Source of the DNA: Deefgea rivuli DSM 18356
Lineage (GTDB): Bacteria > Pseudomonadota > Gammaproteobacteria > Burkholderiales > Chitinibacteraceae
Reading direction: 5' to 3'
DNA length: 64,000 bases
Assembly: GCF_000620145.1 (NCBI RefSeq)
Contig: NZ_JHVM01000016.1
Coordinates: forward strand, 1 to 64,000
Below, in pieces: positions 16,368 to 25,442 of the stretch; positions within the stretch are counted from its first letter, which is position 1, and each line of letters starts with the position of its first letter. Below the pieces are notes generated by a model that had not been told where the DNA came from, ran no database searches, and worked only from the letters and a program-made list of their open reading frames with translations. A program made the position numbers and the translations under genes.

Positions 16368-18152
16368 ATGCATCCAAGACTCCCCATTAAGCAATCGCTC
16401 ATCATGCTATTAATCAGCCTTGCTACGCCGGCTGGTGCGATCAATTTGGGGGATTTACAGACGCATTCTTATCTTGGGCAGCGGTTTAAAGGCAGTGTGA
16501 GTTACCAGTTGTCGCCGAGTGAAACCAGTCTTGAGGGCTGCGTCAGTATCTCCTCAATGGCGGATACGCCGTATATTGGCAGCAGCGATGTACAGATTCG
16601 CCCGAAAGGGGATGGGAATATCGGTACGATTTTGATTAACTCAAATCAAAGCATTAGCGAGCCGGTGGTGGCGCTGAAATTGAATATTGAATGTGGAAAT
16701 CAGCAATTAAGCCGTGAATTTACTGTGTTTTTAGATCCTGCTCCTGAAATCGTTGCACCGACGAGTTTGAGTGAGACCCACCTCGCGATGCCTAGTCCGG
16801 CGAAGTTTCAGTTGCGCCCAGAAACCCGAGTGCCAACCGCCAAAAAAGACACCACTTTAGCCGATGTGGCCGCGCGTTATTATCCTGCCGATTCGGTGTT
16901 GTACGAGAAATATCTCAATCGGCTAAAACGCGCGAATCCGAATGTGGCAACGACCGACACGGTGATTTATGCAGGCAGCCCACTTTTTATGCCGCCACGG
17001 CCTAAAGCGGCCCCCGTTAAAGCGCCGAGTAGCGCGATTGCCAGCGATGCCTCACGCCAAGAAATCGGCCAGCTACGTCTTGAAGACGCCGATGCGATTA
17101 AGCCGCCGCTGGCCGCAGTGAATTCACAGCCAAATTCTGAAGCGTATGCCAAAGCGCTGGAAGAAAAAATTGTGACTCTCACCGAATTAAAAAAACGTTT
17201 GCAGCTTGAACTGGCCGATTTAGATTTGAAAATGGCACAAATGCAGCTGGCTAAAAGCGATAGCGCCGTTAATGCCAGCATTGTGGTGGCAAGCCCAGTG
17301 GCGGTTGCACCAGTTAAAACGACCGCGAACCCGGTGCAGGCTGTCGCCGCTCCGGTGCGCGTGAAATCCGCGCCCGAATCGAGCTGGCCTTGGGGCTGGA
17401 TGGGGCTGGGCTTGGGGGTTGTGGGCGGATTATTCTGGTGGCGGCGTCAAGTTGTCGCCGATCGCTGGGACAGTACTCAAATTAATGGCTCGGTCGATTT
17501 AAACCAAAGCATTATGAGTATCATTCAGGCCAAAGTCGGGCACACAATGGCAAAATCACCAAATACGGTGATGTCATTATTTGGCGGAAATACCAAAAAT
17601 CAGGCCGGTTTTGAGCTGAAAGAAGAGCTGGATGATCATCTGGATCAGGCGCAATACTATCTAGCGCAAGGCGAAACGCTCAAAGCCATTGATCTACTCT
17701 ATGCGGCGATTGATGATGTGCCCGAAGATACCGAACGCTGGTTGATGCTGTTCCGCGTATTCCGTCAGCAAATGATGAAAACCGAATACGGCGCTTTAGC
17801 GCATCGCTTTAAAGCGATGCATAAGGACGAAGCAGATTGGGAGCTGATTCGCAGTATTGGCAATAAGCTCGACCCGGAAAATCAACTGTTTATTCGCAAT
17901 ATTGATCGTGCAAGCGTTGCACCACATGAGAATTTCGACGCTGGCATGGCCGCAGCGGCACCCGTGGTGATTGAGCTAGAGCCCGATTTCACCGGCGTAC
18001 CCGTGTTGCCTGATTTTGAGCCCGATGCTAAGCCTGCGGTCGAATCTGAAATTGTCGGCGATGTGGCCATTATGGATTTTCTGATGAAAGAACCAGAGCC
18101 AGAAGACGATGTTCCACGCTTGCCTGAAGTCGAGCAACATCGGCACTTGTAA
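16368..18152 (+). CDS. FimV/TspA-like cell envelope protein
   Basis: 594 residues from the ATG at 16368, chosen because AGGAAAGG lies 7 nt before it; an in-frame ATG at 16347 lacks an SD. A signal peptide (about 1-24, ending GA) is followed by the FimV-type N-terminal domain (INLGDLQTHSYLGQRF). A LysM-like segment (about 165-215) comes next, then a coiled coil (about 260-300), one membrane helix (WPWGWMGLGLGVVGGLFWW) and a cytoplasmic acidic tail. The tail carries a TPR-like FimV C-terminal module (LDQAQYYLAQGETLKAIDLL). FimV proteins organise polar type IV pili and related functions. It is shorter than Pseudomonas FimV and may be one of several paralogues. Confidence 0.82.
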   Translation: MHPRLPIKQSLIMLLISLATPAGAINLGDLQTHSYLGQRFKGSVSYQLSPSETSLEGCVSISSMADTPYIGSSDVQIRPKGDGNIGTILINSNQSISEPVVALKLNIECGNQQLSREFTVFLDPAPEIVAPTSLSETHLAMPSPAKFQLRPETRVPTAKKDTTLADVAARYYPADSVLYEKYLNRLKRANPNVATTDTVIYAGSPLFMPPRPKAAPVKAPSSAIASDASRQEIGQLRLEDADAIKPPLAAVNSQPNSEAYAKALEEKIVTLTELKKRLQLELADLDLKMAQMQLAKSDSAVNASIVVASPVAVAPVKTTANPVQAVAAPVRVKSAPESSWPWGWMGLGLGVVGGLFWWRRQVVADRWDSTQINGSVDLNQSIMSIIQAKVGHTMAKSPNTVMSLFGGNTKNQAGFELKEELDDHLDQAQYYLAQGETLKAIDLLYAAIDDVPEDTERWLMLFRVFRQQMMKTEYGALAHRFKAMHKDEADWELIRSIGNKLDPENQLFIRNIDRASVAPHENFDAGMAAAAPVVIELEPDFTGVPVLPDFEPDAKPAVESEIVGDVAIMDFLMKEPEPEDDVPRLPEVEQHRHL

Positions 18153-18200
18153 TTCAAATTTCAATTTAGGCGTGCAATCGCTTAATCAATTATTTTTAAA

Positions 18201-19634
18201 TTATTCTTTAAGAATTAAATCAGTTAGGGTATTCACTGCTGAGCTAATTTGAATATTGTTTAGCGATGCATACCCTAGTAACCAACCTTCCTTTTTGGCC
18301 GCGCCTAAATAAAACTGCGATAACGGACGTAGCGCCAAACCTTGAGCGATTCCGGCGGCAGTCCATGCGCTTTCTTTGCCCGCGGTCACTTCCACCGCAA
18401 ACTGCAAACCCCCATTGATATTAATCGGCTGAATTTGGCTGGCGAGTGGCTGTAAACAGCTCACTAATAAATCCCTTCGACTGCGATACAGCAGCCGCAT
18501 TTGCCGGATATGCGCAGCAAAATGCCCTTGCGCCATAAAATCAGCCGTTACCACCTGAGATAATTGCGGCGTATGCCCATCAAACGCGCTACGTGCATTG
18601 GTAAACGCGGGCATTAAATCGGGCGGCAGCACCATATAAGCGATGCGTAGTCCTGGAAACAGCACTTTGCTAAACGTCCCCACATAAATCACGCGACCCG
18701 CTTGATCCAAACCTTGTAGCGCGGGCAGCGGGCGCTGATCGTAGGAAAATTCGCTGTCGTAATCATCCTCAATAATCCACGCATTATGCTGCGCCGCTTG
18801 CGCTAGCAAGGTGATTCGGCGCGGCAAACTCATTGTGATGCCGAGGGGGTATTGATGTGAAGGCGTGCTGTAGATGAGCTTGGGGGGCGATAGGGTGCTA
18901 GATATATCGGTATTCAAACCATCGTGATCGACCGGAACGGGAATGATTTTTGCGCCAGCCGACAGCATCGCATTGCGCGCGCCCAAATAGCCGGGTTCTT
19001 CCAGCCACACCGTATCATCGGGATCAATCAGCAATTGCGCAATCAATTGCAAGGCTTGCTGCGAGCTGGTCAGCACCAAAATTTGCGCCGCGTCACAAGC
19101 CACACCGCGTGATTGCGCCAAGTACGCTGCAATCGCTTCGCGCAACTCGGGCAAGCCTTGCGGATCGCCGTAACGCATTAGAGTTTGCCCGTCTTTTTTC
19201 CAACGCTGTTGCGTCAATTTGCCCCAGAGTTCGCGCGGAAATGCCGTGGTATCGGGCTGGCCCGCAGTAAACGCGAATGAGGGCAGCTTGGTGTCACGGC
19301 AAGCACCGGCTTCCACCATCATTTGCCCACGTTGCGACAAACCCGCCGCCGTTTTGCGCACCACTGGTTTATTGGCGCGCGCGGCAATCGCGACAAAGCT
19401 GCCGACACCGACTTGGCGGCGCACATAGCCTTCGGCTTCCAATCGCGAAAATGCCAACTCCACCGTCGAGCGCGACACACCCAAATCCAGCGCCAGCACG
19501 CGGCTTGCTGGCAAGCGGCTATTGAATGGCAAATGCCCAGCCAAAATCGCTCGGCGCAAAGTGCGCACTAATTGCTCGTGCAGCGGTAAATCTGGCTGTG
19601 ATTCGGCTGCAAATATAGTGGGTAATGCCGACAT
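18201..19634 (-). CDS. MocR-type GntR/aminotransferase transcriptional regulator (PdxR-like)
   Basis: About 477 residues from the ATG at 19634; an in-frame GTG at 19670 would add 12 residues. The N-terminal GntR winged helix (LPLHEQLVRTLRRAILAG, LGVSRSTVELAFSRLEAEGY) is joined to a fold-type I aminotransferase domain. That domain has the PLP-lysine motif GTFSKVLFPGLRIAY and DDYDSEF. MocR proteins sense PLP or an amine and often control a divergently placed gene, here the GNAT acetyltransferase 88 bp away. Whether it regulates pyridoxal metabolism (PdxR) or something else is not shown. Confidence 0.92.
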   Translation of the reverse strand: MSALPTIFAAESQPDLPLHEQLVRTLRRAILAGHLPFNSRLPASRVLALDLGVSRSTVELAFSRLEAEGYVRRQVGVGSFVAIAARANKPVVRKTAAGLSQRGQMMVEAGACRDTKLPSFAFTAGQPDTTAFPRELWGKLTQQRWKKDGQTLMRYGDPQGLPELREAIAAYLAQSRGVACDAAQILVLTSSQQALQLIAQLLIDPDDTVWLEEPGYLGARNAMLSAGAKIIPVPVDHDGLNTDISSTLSPPKLIYSTPSHQYPLGITMSLPRRITLLAQAAQHNAWIIEDDYDSEFSYDQRPLPALQGLDQAGRVIYVGTFSKVLFPGLRIAYMVLPPDLMPAFTNARSAFDGHTPQLSQVVTADFMAQGHFAAHIRQMRLLYRSRRDLLVSCLQPLASQIQPININGGLQFAVEVTAGKESAWTAAGIAQGLALRPLSQFYLGAAKKEGWLLGYASLNNIQISSAVNTLTDLILKE

Positions 19635-19722
19635 TGGTCTGGTCTCTGCTGGGAAATTGGTTTGCAACACAAGGCCATTATGCGCTTACAGTAAGGCTTA
19701 TGAAAAGCGCGGGAATAGATCA

Positions 19723-20277
19723 ATGAAAATTCGGCAGGCAGCGCCACAAGATGCCGCCGCCATTGCGGCACTGCATGCGAAAAACTGGCAGCAGGCGTAT
19801 CACGAATCGCTCAGCGCTGCGTATTTGCGCGACCAAGTTCCGCAGGAGCGCTTGGCTTTGTGGCAAACACGTTTGCAGCAGCCAGCGGTAAATCAGCGCA
19901 TTTGGCTGGCGGAAATCGATGGCGAGTTGTGCGGATTTGTCTGTGCTTACGGTGGGCAAGATGCGCGTTGGGGAACGTATATCGACAATCTACACGTCGC
20001 CACTGGCTCGCGGCGTAGTGGTGTCGGCAGGCGTTTATTGGCCGCTGTCGCACAATGGCATGATAAAGAGTATCTAACGCTAGGCCTTTATTTATGGACG
20101 ATAGAGATCAATACCTATGCGATTAATTTTTATCTAGCTTGCGGAGCAGTTGCGCAAGATAGCGATATTTGGCATGCGCCCGATGGTTCTGTTGTTCCGG
20201 TGATTCGGATGGCATGGGAAGATGGACGAGATAATTTAGTGCTAAATCACGAAAAACATGAACAAGTGCTAACTTAG
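19723..20277 (+). CDS. GNAT family N-acetyltransferase
   Basis: 184 residues from the ATG at 19723 (GGGAA upstream); the open frame extends further back but into the divergent regulator. It shows the GNAT fold: MKIRQAAPQDAAAIAALH start, IDNLHVATGSRRSGVGRRLLA (acetyl-CoA pyrophosphate loop RxxGxGxxL) and the beta5 region NTYAINFYLACGA. The substrate is unknown. It lies divergent from the MocR-type regulator, so it is a good candidate target of that regulator. Confidence 0.88.
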   Translation: MKIRQAAPQDAAAIAALHAKNWQQAYHESLSAAYLRDQVPQERLALWQTRLQQPAVNQRIWLAEIDGELCGFVCAYGGQDARWGTYIDNLHVATGSRRSGVGRRLLAAVAQWHDKEYLTLGLYLWTIEINTYAINFYLACGAVAQDSDIWHAPDGSVVPVIRMAWEDGRDNLVLNHEKHEQVLT

Positions 20278-20351
20278 TGGGGAATTGGGGTGTTTTTCAT
20301 AGATTCAACTTAGGTGAGCTTGATCGAATATTAATTTTAAAAGGGTTTTCG

Positions 20352-20759
20352 ATGCGTGAATTTTTATTAGTGCTGCATTTTTTAGGTTTGATTATCGGGG
20401 CGGGTTCGGGCTTTGCTTTGTTTTTTATTAGCTTGCTGGCACCGCGTTGGCCAGCGGCAGAGCGGCGCGACATGATGATTCGGCTTTTTCCACTGCGCTA
20501 TGCCTCGTACGGCGGCTTGCTGCTTTTAATCCTGTCAGGCGGTGCTTTATTGACTCCGTATGCGGCCAATATTCCGCAGATGCTATGGCTGAAGTTCGCT
20601 GGCGTTGCGGTGATTGTTGGGTGCGCGATTCGCGGCGTGCTCTGTATGCGGCGGGTGGCGAGCCAGCCTAGCGCTTTAGCGCAATTGCCGCTGTTGGGCA
20701 AAATCAGCTTCGCCGCCAGCGTGTTGGTCGTGTTGTGTGCGGTGTTGGCGTTTTCTTAA
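20352..20759 (+). CDS. Small four-helix membrane protein
   Basis: 135 residues from the ATG at 20352, which has AAGGG in front; the open frame begins 75 nt earlier without an SD. Four hydrophobic helices can be seen (about 4-26, 50-70, 78-96, 115-133) with short loops. It resembles small DUF-type integral membrane proteins of about 130 residues with conserved LHFLGLIIGAGSG. I cannot name a function. It is followed by a rhodanese and a GNAT in the same direction. Confidence 0.75.
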   Translation: MREFLLVLHFLGLIIGAGSGFALFFISLLAPRWPAAERRDMMIRLFPLRYASYGGLLLLILSGGALLTPYAANIPQMLWLKFAGVAVIVGCAIRGVLCMRRVASQPSALAQLPLLGKISFAASVLVVLCAVLAFS

Positions 20760-20808
20760 TTGAAAACCAATCGTCTCTAGGATTTCGTGGTTTTTGCTAA
20801 GGGGTTTG

Positions 20809-21249
20809 ATGATGAGTGCCGTTTTATCGAGTGGTTTAGCCAGTGCTAGCGAGTCAGCGCAATTTTTCGCGGCGCAATTGCAATTTCGGACTGATGCCGC
20901 TGATTTGGCGGCGGATTTAATTGCGGGTGAGTCGCAGATTATTGTCATTGATACGCGATCTGTAGTCGATTATCAGGCTGGGCATATTCCGGGGGCGCTG
21001 TCGTTTCCGCATCGAACGATGTCGGCAGAATCGACCGCGGCTTGGGATCGTAGCAAAGTTTATGTGATGTATTGCGACGGCATCGGCTGCAATGGCTCAA
21101 CGTGGGGCGCGTATAAATTGGCCAAATTAGGCTTTCAAGTGAAAGAACTGATCGGTGGAATTCGCTACTGGCAGCAAGATGGCTATGCGGTGGCGACGGG
21201 CGATGAGGCAGGGGTATTGCTTTCTATACCAATTGAATGTTCTTGTTAA
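20809..21249 (+). CDS. Rhodanese-like domain protein
   Basis: 146 residues starting at one of two tandem ATGs (20809 or 20812), with AAGGGG as SD. It is a single rhodanese domain: VIDTRSVVDYQAGHIPGALSFPHR, then the active loop MYCDGIGCNGSTW with a Cys at the catalytic place, and LIGGIRYWQQDGY at the end. It probably transfers sulfane sulfur or acts as a sulfur carrier in the cytoplasm. No export signal is visible. It is followed 10 bp later by a GNAT gene. Confidence 0.88.
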   Translation: MMSAVLSSGLASASESAQFFAAQLQFRTDAADLAADLIAGESQIIVIDTRSVVDYQAGHIPGALSFPHRTMSAESTAAWDRSKVYVMYCDGIGCNGSTWGAYKLAKLGFQVKELIGGIRYWQQDGYAVATGDEAGVLLSIPIECSC

Positions 21250-21259
21250 GGAAAATACG

Positions 21260-22015
21260 ATGGGTGTGTATATCAATGAGTTTGGCCAGCCTTTGGGTGA
21301 AATCGTCGAAAACTGGCAAGCGCCGCCATTTCCGCCGCATGTGTTGTTGGCGGCTTGGGATTGCCGAGTTGAGCCTTTAAATCCTGCCGCGCATGGCGAA
21401 TCGCTCTGGCAAGCGTTTGCTGAGGATAGCGGTGCGCTGTGGACTTACCTGACCAGTGGGCCATTTGCCGATCAGGCGGCGTTTGGTGTCTGGCTGGCGC
21501 ACGCTGCCGCGCAGCGCGATCCGCAGTATTACGCGATTGTCGACGCCGCCACGGGACGAGCACTCGGTTTAGCTGCGTATTTGCGGATTGAACCGAAGGC
21601 GGCGTCGATTGAAGTCGGTTGGCTACATTTTTCACCCGCACTGCAAGGTACGCGCTTAGCGACGGCAGCGATGGTGTTGATGATGCAAAACGCGTTTGCG
21701 CTGGGTTATCGGCGTTATGAATGGAAATGTAATGCGCTAAACGCGCCATCGTGCCGTGCGGCGCTGCGTTTGGGTTTTCAATTTGAAGGCATTTTCCGCC
21801 AAGCAACGCTGAGCAAAGGCCGTAATCGAGATACTGCGTGGTTTTCGGTGCTGGATGGTGAGTGGCCTGCGTTGTCAGCGGTGTTTGCAAGCTGGTTGGC
21901 AGAGGAGAATTTCACCGCCGATGGCCAGCAGCGCGTCGCTTTATCGAGCTTAACGCAGCAAGGCGCGGCAGAAGCAGCGGCTTCTTCACTGCCCGAATCA
22001 CAGTTTTTAGCGTAG
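21260..22015 (+). CDS. GNAT acetyltransferase (RimJ/RimL-like)
   Basis: 251 residues from the ATG at 21260 with AAGGAAA upstream. The N-terminus (EFGQPLGEIVENWQAPPFPP) and core (IEVGWLHFSPALQGTRLATAA, YEWKCNALNAPSCRAALRLGF, FEGIFRQATLSKGRNRDTAWFS) match a common group of RimJ/RimL-like acetyltransferases of about 220-250 residues. The substrate is unknown; an amino group of a protein or small molecule is expected. It ends the run and is followed by a strong terminator. Confidence 0.9.
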   Translation: MGVYINEFGQPLGEIVENWQAPPFPPHVLLAAWDCRVEPLNPAAHGESLWQAFAEDSGALWTYLTSGPFADQAAFGVWLAHAAAQRDPQYYAIVDAATGRALGLAAYLRIEPKAASIEVGWLHFSPALQGTRLATAAMVLMMQNAFALGYRRYEWKCNALNAPSCRAALRLGFQFEGIFRQATLSKGRNRDTAWFSVLDGEWPALSAVFASWLAEENFTADGQQRVALSSLTQQGAAEAAASSLPESQFLA

Positions 22016-22097
22016 CGATATTGGGTTCTGAGTTGTTGTAATTAATGTACGCGATGAAAGTTTATTCTGTTTGATAACGCTGGTATTTTCAATTTAA

Positions 22098-22125
22098 GCG
22101 GCGCACTGAGGTGCGCCGCTTTTTT
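22098..22125 (+). terminator. Rho-independent terminator after the GNAT gene
   Basis: A 9-bp stem GCGGCGCAC/GTGCGCCGC with a 4-nt loop is followed by TTTTTT. Confidence 0.92.
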
Positions 22126-22210
22126 ATGCGCGCTAGCGATAAAAGCCAGGAAATTCAGATTGTGTCTGATAAATGATGGCATTTGTGATGTACTTCGCAT
22201 TTCTATGTTG

Positions 22211-22264
22211 ATAGGTATTTGATTGCAGGCTTTATCTATTAATGCATTTAGGTATATACCCTAT
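22211..22264. repeat. Palindromic GGGTAT element, copy 2
   Basis: Left end ATAGGTATT and right end ATATACCCTAT, 54 bp end to end, in the gap before the protease gene. The left end lacks one G relative to other copies. Confidence 0.6.
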
Positions 22265-22468
22265 TAAATATTGCTTTTTCTGTGCCAATTGGTATTAGCT
22301 TAGGGAAAGCCCTAGCACCAGTATTTATGACATTTGCAATAAGCTCTGTTCGCCCTTCGGTTTAAAAATACGGCATTGATCGTAGACCAAGGTTTTGCTG
22401 ACACCGATTTGACATCGGTTCGGCGAATGCCTTAGGGCAACTTTTAAATAATAGGATGGAGAGACAAA

Positions 22469-24469
22469 ATGCAATTGAAACACAGCGTATTACTCGGGGC
22501 GATGATCGCCGCTTTGGGCGCACAGGCGCAGGCCGAAGTGGTTGATCGTATCGTCGTGAAGCTCAAACCTTCGTTGATGATGCGCGCAGCGAGCGCGGAT
22601 GATATTAGCCAAACAATTCAGGCCGCCAGCGATGGCAAGGCCAACCATGCGTTTACGATGGGCGATGGACAATCGCATGTATTGCAATTGCCAAAAGGTT
22701 TATCGGGCGCTGCTTTGCAGGCTTATTTGAAAAAACTGGAAGCCAGCGGCCAATTTGAATCGGTGGAAGCCGATGTTTGGATGTATCCAATGGGCGTCGT
22801 TCAGCCGACGGATAGTTTGTGGACATCATTGTGGGGTTTGCAGGCGGTTGTGCCGGGCAGCAATTATGGTGCTGATTTTATTGGTGCTTGGGAATACGTG
22901 AATGGCCAAGGCGTCGTGGTCGGCGTGGTGGATACAGGGGCGGCTCCGCATCCAGATCTAGGCCAACTTAGCCCAGTGAGCGGCAACTTTGCTTCGGCAG
23001 GCTACTCGTTTATTAGCGATTGCTACCGCGCGGGTTCGTGCGATTGGACGGCGGGATCTCGTACCATCAAGCCAATTGCCAGTGGTTTGGATCAAGGCGA
23101 TTGGTGCACCAGCGCTGACGTGACTAATCAAATTTGCCAACGCACGGGTAGCAGCTCTTTCCACGGTTCGCACGTGGCCGGAACGATTGCAGCCTTGGGT
23201 TATAACGGCGCGGGCGTGATTGGTGGCGCATATAATGCACGGATTTTGCCAGTGCGCGTGTTGGGTAAAGGCGGCGGTTCTTCGATTGATATTACTGATG
23301 GCATCCGCTGGGCTGCGGGTATTCACCCAACGATTCCTAATCCGAATCCAGCCAAAGTCATCAATATGAGTTTGGGGGGTAGCTCTGCAACGTGCCCAAG
23401 TTTTTACCAGTCGGCGATTAATGATGCGGTGGCCGCGGGTGTGATTATTGTGGTTGCTGCGGGTAATGAAAACCGTGATGCGCAGCAATCGACACCTGCC
23501 AATTGCGCGAATGTGATTACCGTTGCTGCAACAGGTAAAGCGGGCGAACGCGCCAGCTATTCCAATTTTGGTAGCAAAGTAACGCTTGCTGCGCCGGGCG
23601 GGAATGGTTCAACACGGATTACATCGACCGTGAATAAGAGTTTAGATCGCGTTGATTTATCGGCCAATGGCGCAGGCTATGTCGGCATGAATGGTACTTC
23701 AATGGCCACACCACACGTCGCAGCGGCGGTGGCTTTGATGCTGAGCGCCAATCCAAAGCTTAAATTCAATGACATTGTGAGTTTATTGAAACAATCTGCA
23801 ACGGCTTTCCCAGGCGGTAGCACGTGCACCACCAGCAACTGCGGCGCAGGGATTTTGAATGCGGCAGGCGCGGTACGTTTGGCGAAACAATCGGCAGGTG
23901 ACAATACCGAGCCAACGCCTACACCAGTGGTCACGCCAACACCGACGCCAACCGCGCCAGTGATTACGCCAAAGCCAACAACGCCTCCAGCAACGCCAAA
24001 ACCTAGCGTACCGCCAGTAGCGGGCTGCTATGCAGCTTGGAGCGAAGGCAAAACTTTTAATACTGGTGATTTTGTCACCTACGACGGTCGCAACTACCAA
24101 GCACGTACGACGCATGTGGCGTATGTAGGCGCAAACTGGAATCCAAAAGCCAGTTTGACTTTGTGGCAAGACGTGGGTGCATGCACAGGTACAGCAACAC
24201 CAACGCCTGTGGTAACGCCAAAACCAACGATTGCTCCGACGCCAACGCCGACCGCAATGCCGAGTACGTCACCCACGACGCCACCCGTGGTGACGCCAGC
24301 ACCAAACTGCCCAGCTTGGGCGGCGGCCACGGTGTACACGGCAGGTCAATGCGTGTCGTTTAACGGCCAAACTTTCGCCGCTAAATGGTGGACGCGTGGC
24401 GAACAGCCAGGCGCAGCGCAATGGGGGCCGTGGGTTCAGCAAGCCAGTGCCGCAGTGAAACGCAAGTAA
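22469..24469 (+). CDS. Secreted subtilisin-like protease with two chitin-binding-like modules
   Basis: 666 residues. Signal peptide 1-22 (AQA cleavage), an I9-like propeptide (about 24-108), then an S8 catalytic domain. The catalytic triad is Asp155 (VVDTGA), His232 (FHGSHVAGT) and Ser411 (GTSMATPHVA), with oxyanion Asn333 (AAGNEN). After about residue 480, Pro/Thr-rich linkers separate two modules (about 518-572 and 612-660). Both have the AW...Y..GD.V...G..Y.A and W pattern of CBM5/12 chitin-binding domains. It should degrade protein outside the cell while held to chitin or a similar polymer. The next gene encodes a lipoprotein that resembles its propeptide. Confidence 0.94.
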   Translation: MQLKHSVLLGAMIAALGAQAQAEVVDRIVVKLKPSLMMRAASADDISQTIQAASDGKANHAFTMGDGQSHVLQLPKGLSGAALQAYLKKLEASGQFESVEADVWMYPMGVVQPTDSLWTSLWGLQAVVPGSNYGADFIGAWEYVNGQGVVVGVVDTGAAPHPDLGQLSPVSGNFASAGYSFISDCYRAGSCDWTAGSRTIKPIASGLDQGDWCTSADVTNQICQRTGSSSFHGSHVAGTIAALGYNGAGVIGGAYNARILPVRVLGKGGGSSIDITDGIRWAAGIHPTIPNPNPAKVINMSLGGSSATCPSFYQSAINDAVAAGVIIVVAAGNENRDAQQSTPANCANVITVAATGKAGERASYSNFGSKVTLAAPGGNGSTRITSTVNKSLDRVDLSANGAGYVGMNGTSMATPHVAAAVALMLSANPKLKFNDIVSLLKQSATAFPGGSTCTTSNCGAGILNAAGAVRLAKQSAGDNTEPTPTPVVTPTPTPTAPVITPKPTTPPATPKPSVPPVAGCYAAWSEGKTFNTGDFVTYDGRNYQARTTHVAYVGANWNPKASLTLWQDVGACTGTATPTPVVTPKPTIAPTPTPTAMPSTSPTTPPVVTPAPNCPAWAAATVYTAGQCVSFNGQTFAAKWWTRGEQPGAAQWGPWVQQASAAVKRK

Positions 24470-24511
24470 GATGAAGGGCGCGCGTTGCAGCGCGCTCTGA
24501 GTTTGGACGAT

Positions 24512-24551
24512 ACTCAATCCATTGCCTTGTGGTGATGGATTGAGTTTTTTT
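24512..24551 (+). terminator. Rho-independent terminator after the subtilisin gene
   Basis: An 11-bp stem ACTCAATCCAT/ATGGATTGAGT with a 12-nt loop is followed by TTTTTTT. Confidence 0.92.
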
Positions 24552-24651
24552 GCTACTGCTTTGTGCAGGAAAATTGCAGCTCGGGTTTTAAGCCGACGCT
24601 TTGCCTTCGTAATATGAAACCATTGATTTTTAAACTCAGCGAGAAAACGCC

Positions 24652-25020
24652 ATGTTGCATTACGGAATTTCATTCTTTCAGCGCTCGCGACTTGCTGCGC
24701 TGATGATCGCCTGCGCTATCTCGTTAACGGCCTGCGCAACGGCGGCGACAGCGCCAGCTAGCAGCCCTTTGATTGAACGCGTGATTGTGCAATTTAAAAC
24801 CACGCCCGCAGCGCCCGCACAGGCGATTGCACAATTGGCGCAGCAATATAAGCTGCCGATGACGTTTGAGCGTGAATTGGGCGCTGGTTTTTACGTTGCG
24901 CAATTAAAGCCAGCGCAAAGTGCCGCGACATTACAGCCCATCCTGCAACAAATTGCACTTGATCCAGCGGTTGCCAGCATTGAAGCCGATCAACTGATGC
25001 ACACGATGCCAGTGCAATAA
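24652..25020 (+). CDS. Lipoprotein with an I9/propeptide-like domain
   Basis: 122 residues. The lipobox LTAC (Cys28) follows a hydrophobic helix, predicting a lipid-anchored protein. The mature part (IERVIVQFKTT..., FYVAQLK..., VASIEADQLMHTMP) has the pattern of subtilisin propeptides and parallels the propeptide of the protease just upstream (DRIVVKLKP..., FESVEADVWMYPM). There is no protease domain. It could inhibit or help fold the neighbouring protease, or protect the cell from it. It lies beyond the protease terminator, so it has its own transcription. The fold is inferred from motif alignment by eye. Confidence 0.72.
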   Translation: MLHYGISFFQRSRLAALMIACAISLTACATAATAPASSPLIERVIVQFKTTPAAPAQAIAQLAQQYKLPMTFERELGAGFYVAQLKPAQSAATLQPILQQIALDPAVASIEADQLMHTMPVQ

Positions 25021-25083
25021 CTTGGCTTGATTCGGGGCGTATCCAGATTTGGTGTTGATAGCGCTTTTAAACTTGAAAGCGTT

Positions 25084-25442
25084 TATTTTCTACTCACCAT
25101 GGTCGCGCTAATGCCGCGCGGCACCTACTTTTCTTTGCTTCGCCAAAGAAAAGTAGGCAAAAGAAAGGCGACCCTAGTATCTGCGTCCGGCTTCGCCGGA
25201 TACTGGCCTAAGGCCATGGGCTGCGCTAAGGCAACAAGTTGCCAAGCTTCGCCACACCTCACTGCGGACAATCGGGTCGGTTGCGCTCAAAACTCGTTCG
25301 GCCTCAAAGACAAAAGCATCGGCCTCGCTCAAACATTGATCGCAAAAACCCCGACCCGCTTGTTCCTCGCTCGGCTTGACACAAGGGGTTTTAAGCCCCA
25401 GAACAATCATCACGGCACAGCATCAAGCAGATTTGAATATAA
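25084..25442. repeat. Hairpin-rich intergenic repeat (CTACTTTTCTTTG family)
   Basis: Starts with a perfect 14-bp inverted repeat at 25124-25137/25144-25157 (CCTACTTTTCTTTG/CAAAGAAAAGTAGG, 6-nt loop), followed by GCAAAAGAAAGG. Further short palindromes follow (TCCGGCTTCGCCGGA near 25189). Similar sequences are, from memory, scattered in many beta- and gamma-proteobacterial genomes and often give spurious ORFs. The open frame across it (25027-25620) is judged not to be a gene. Confidence 0.65.

Larger units (their letters stand above)
22016..22468. other. 453-bp gap before the subtilisin gene
   Basis: Contains the terminator at 22098-22125, the palindromic element at 22211-22264, and about 200 bp of AT-rich leader that should hold the protease promoter. 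No gene is seen. Confidence 0.6.
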
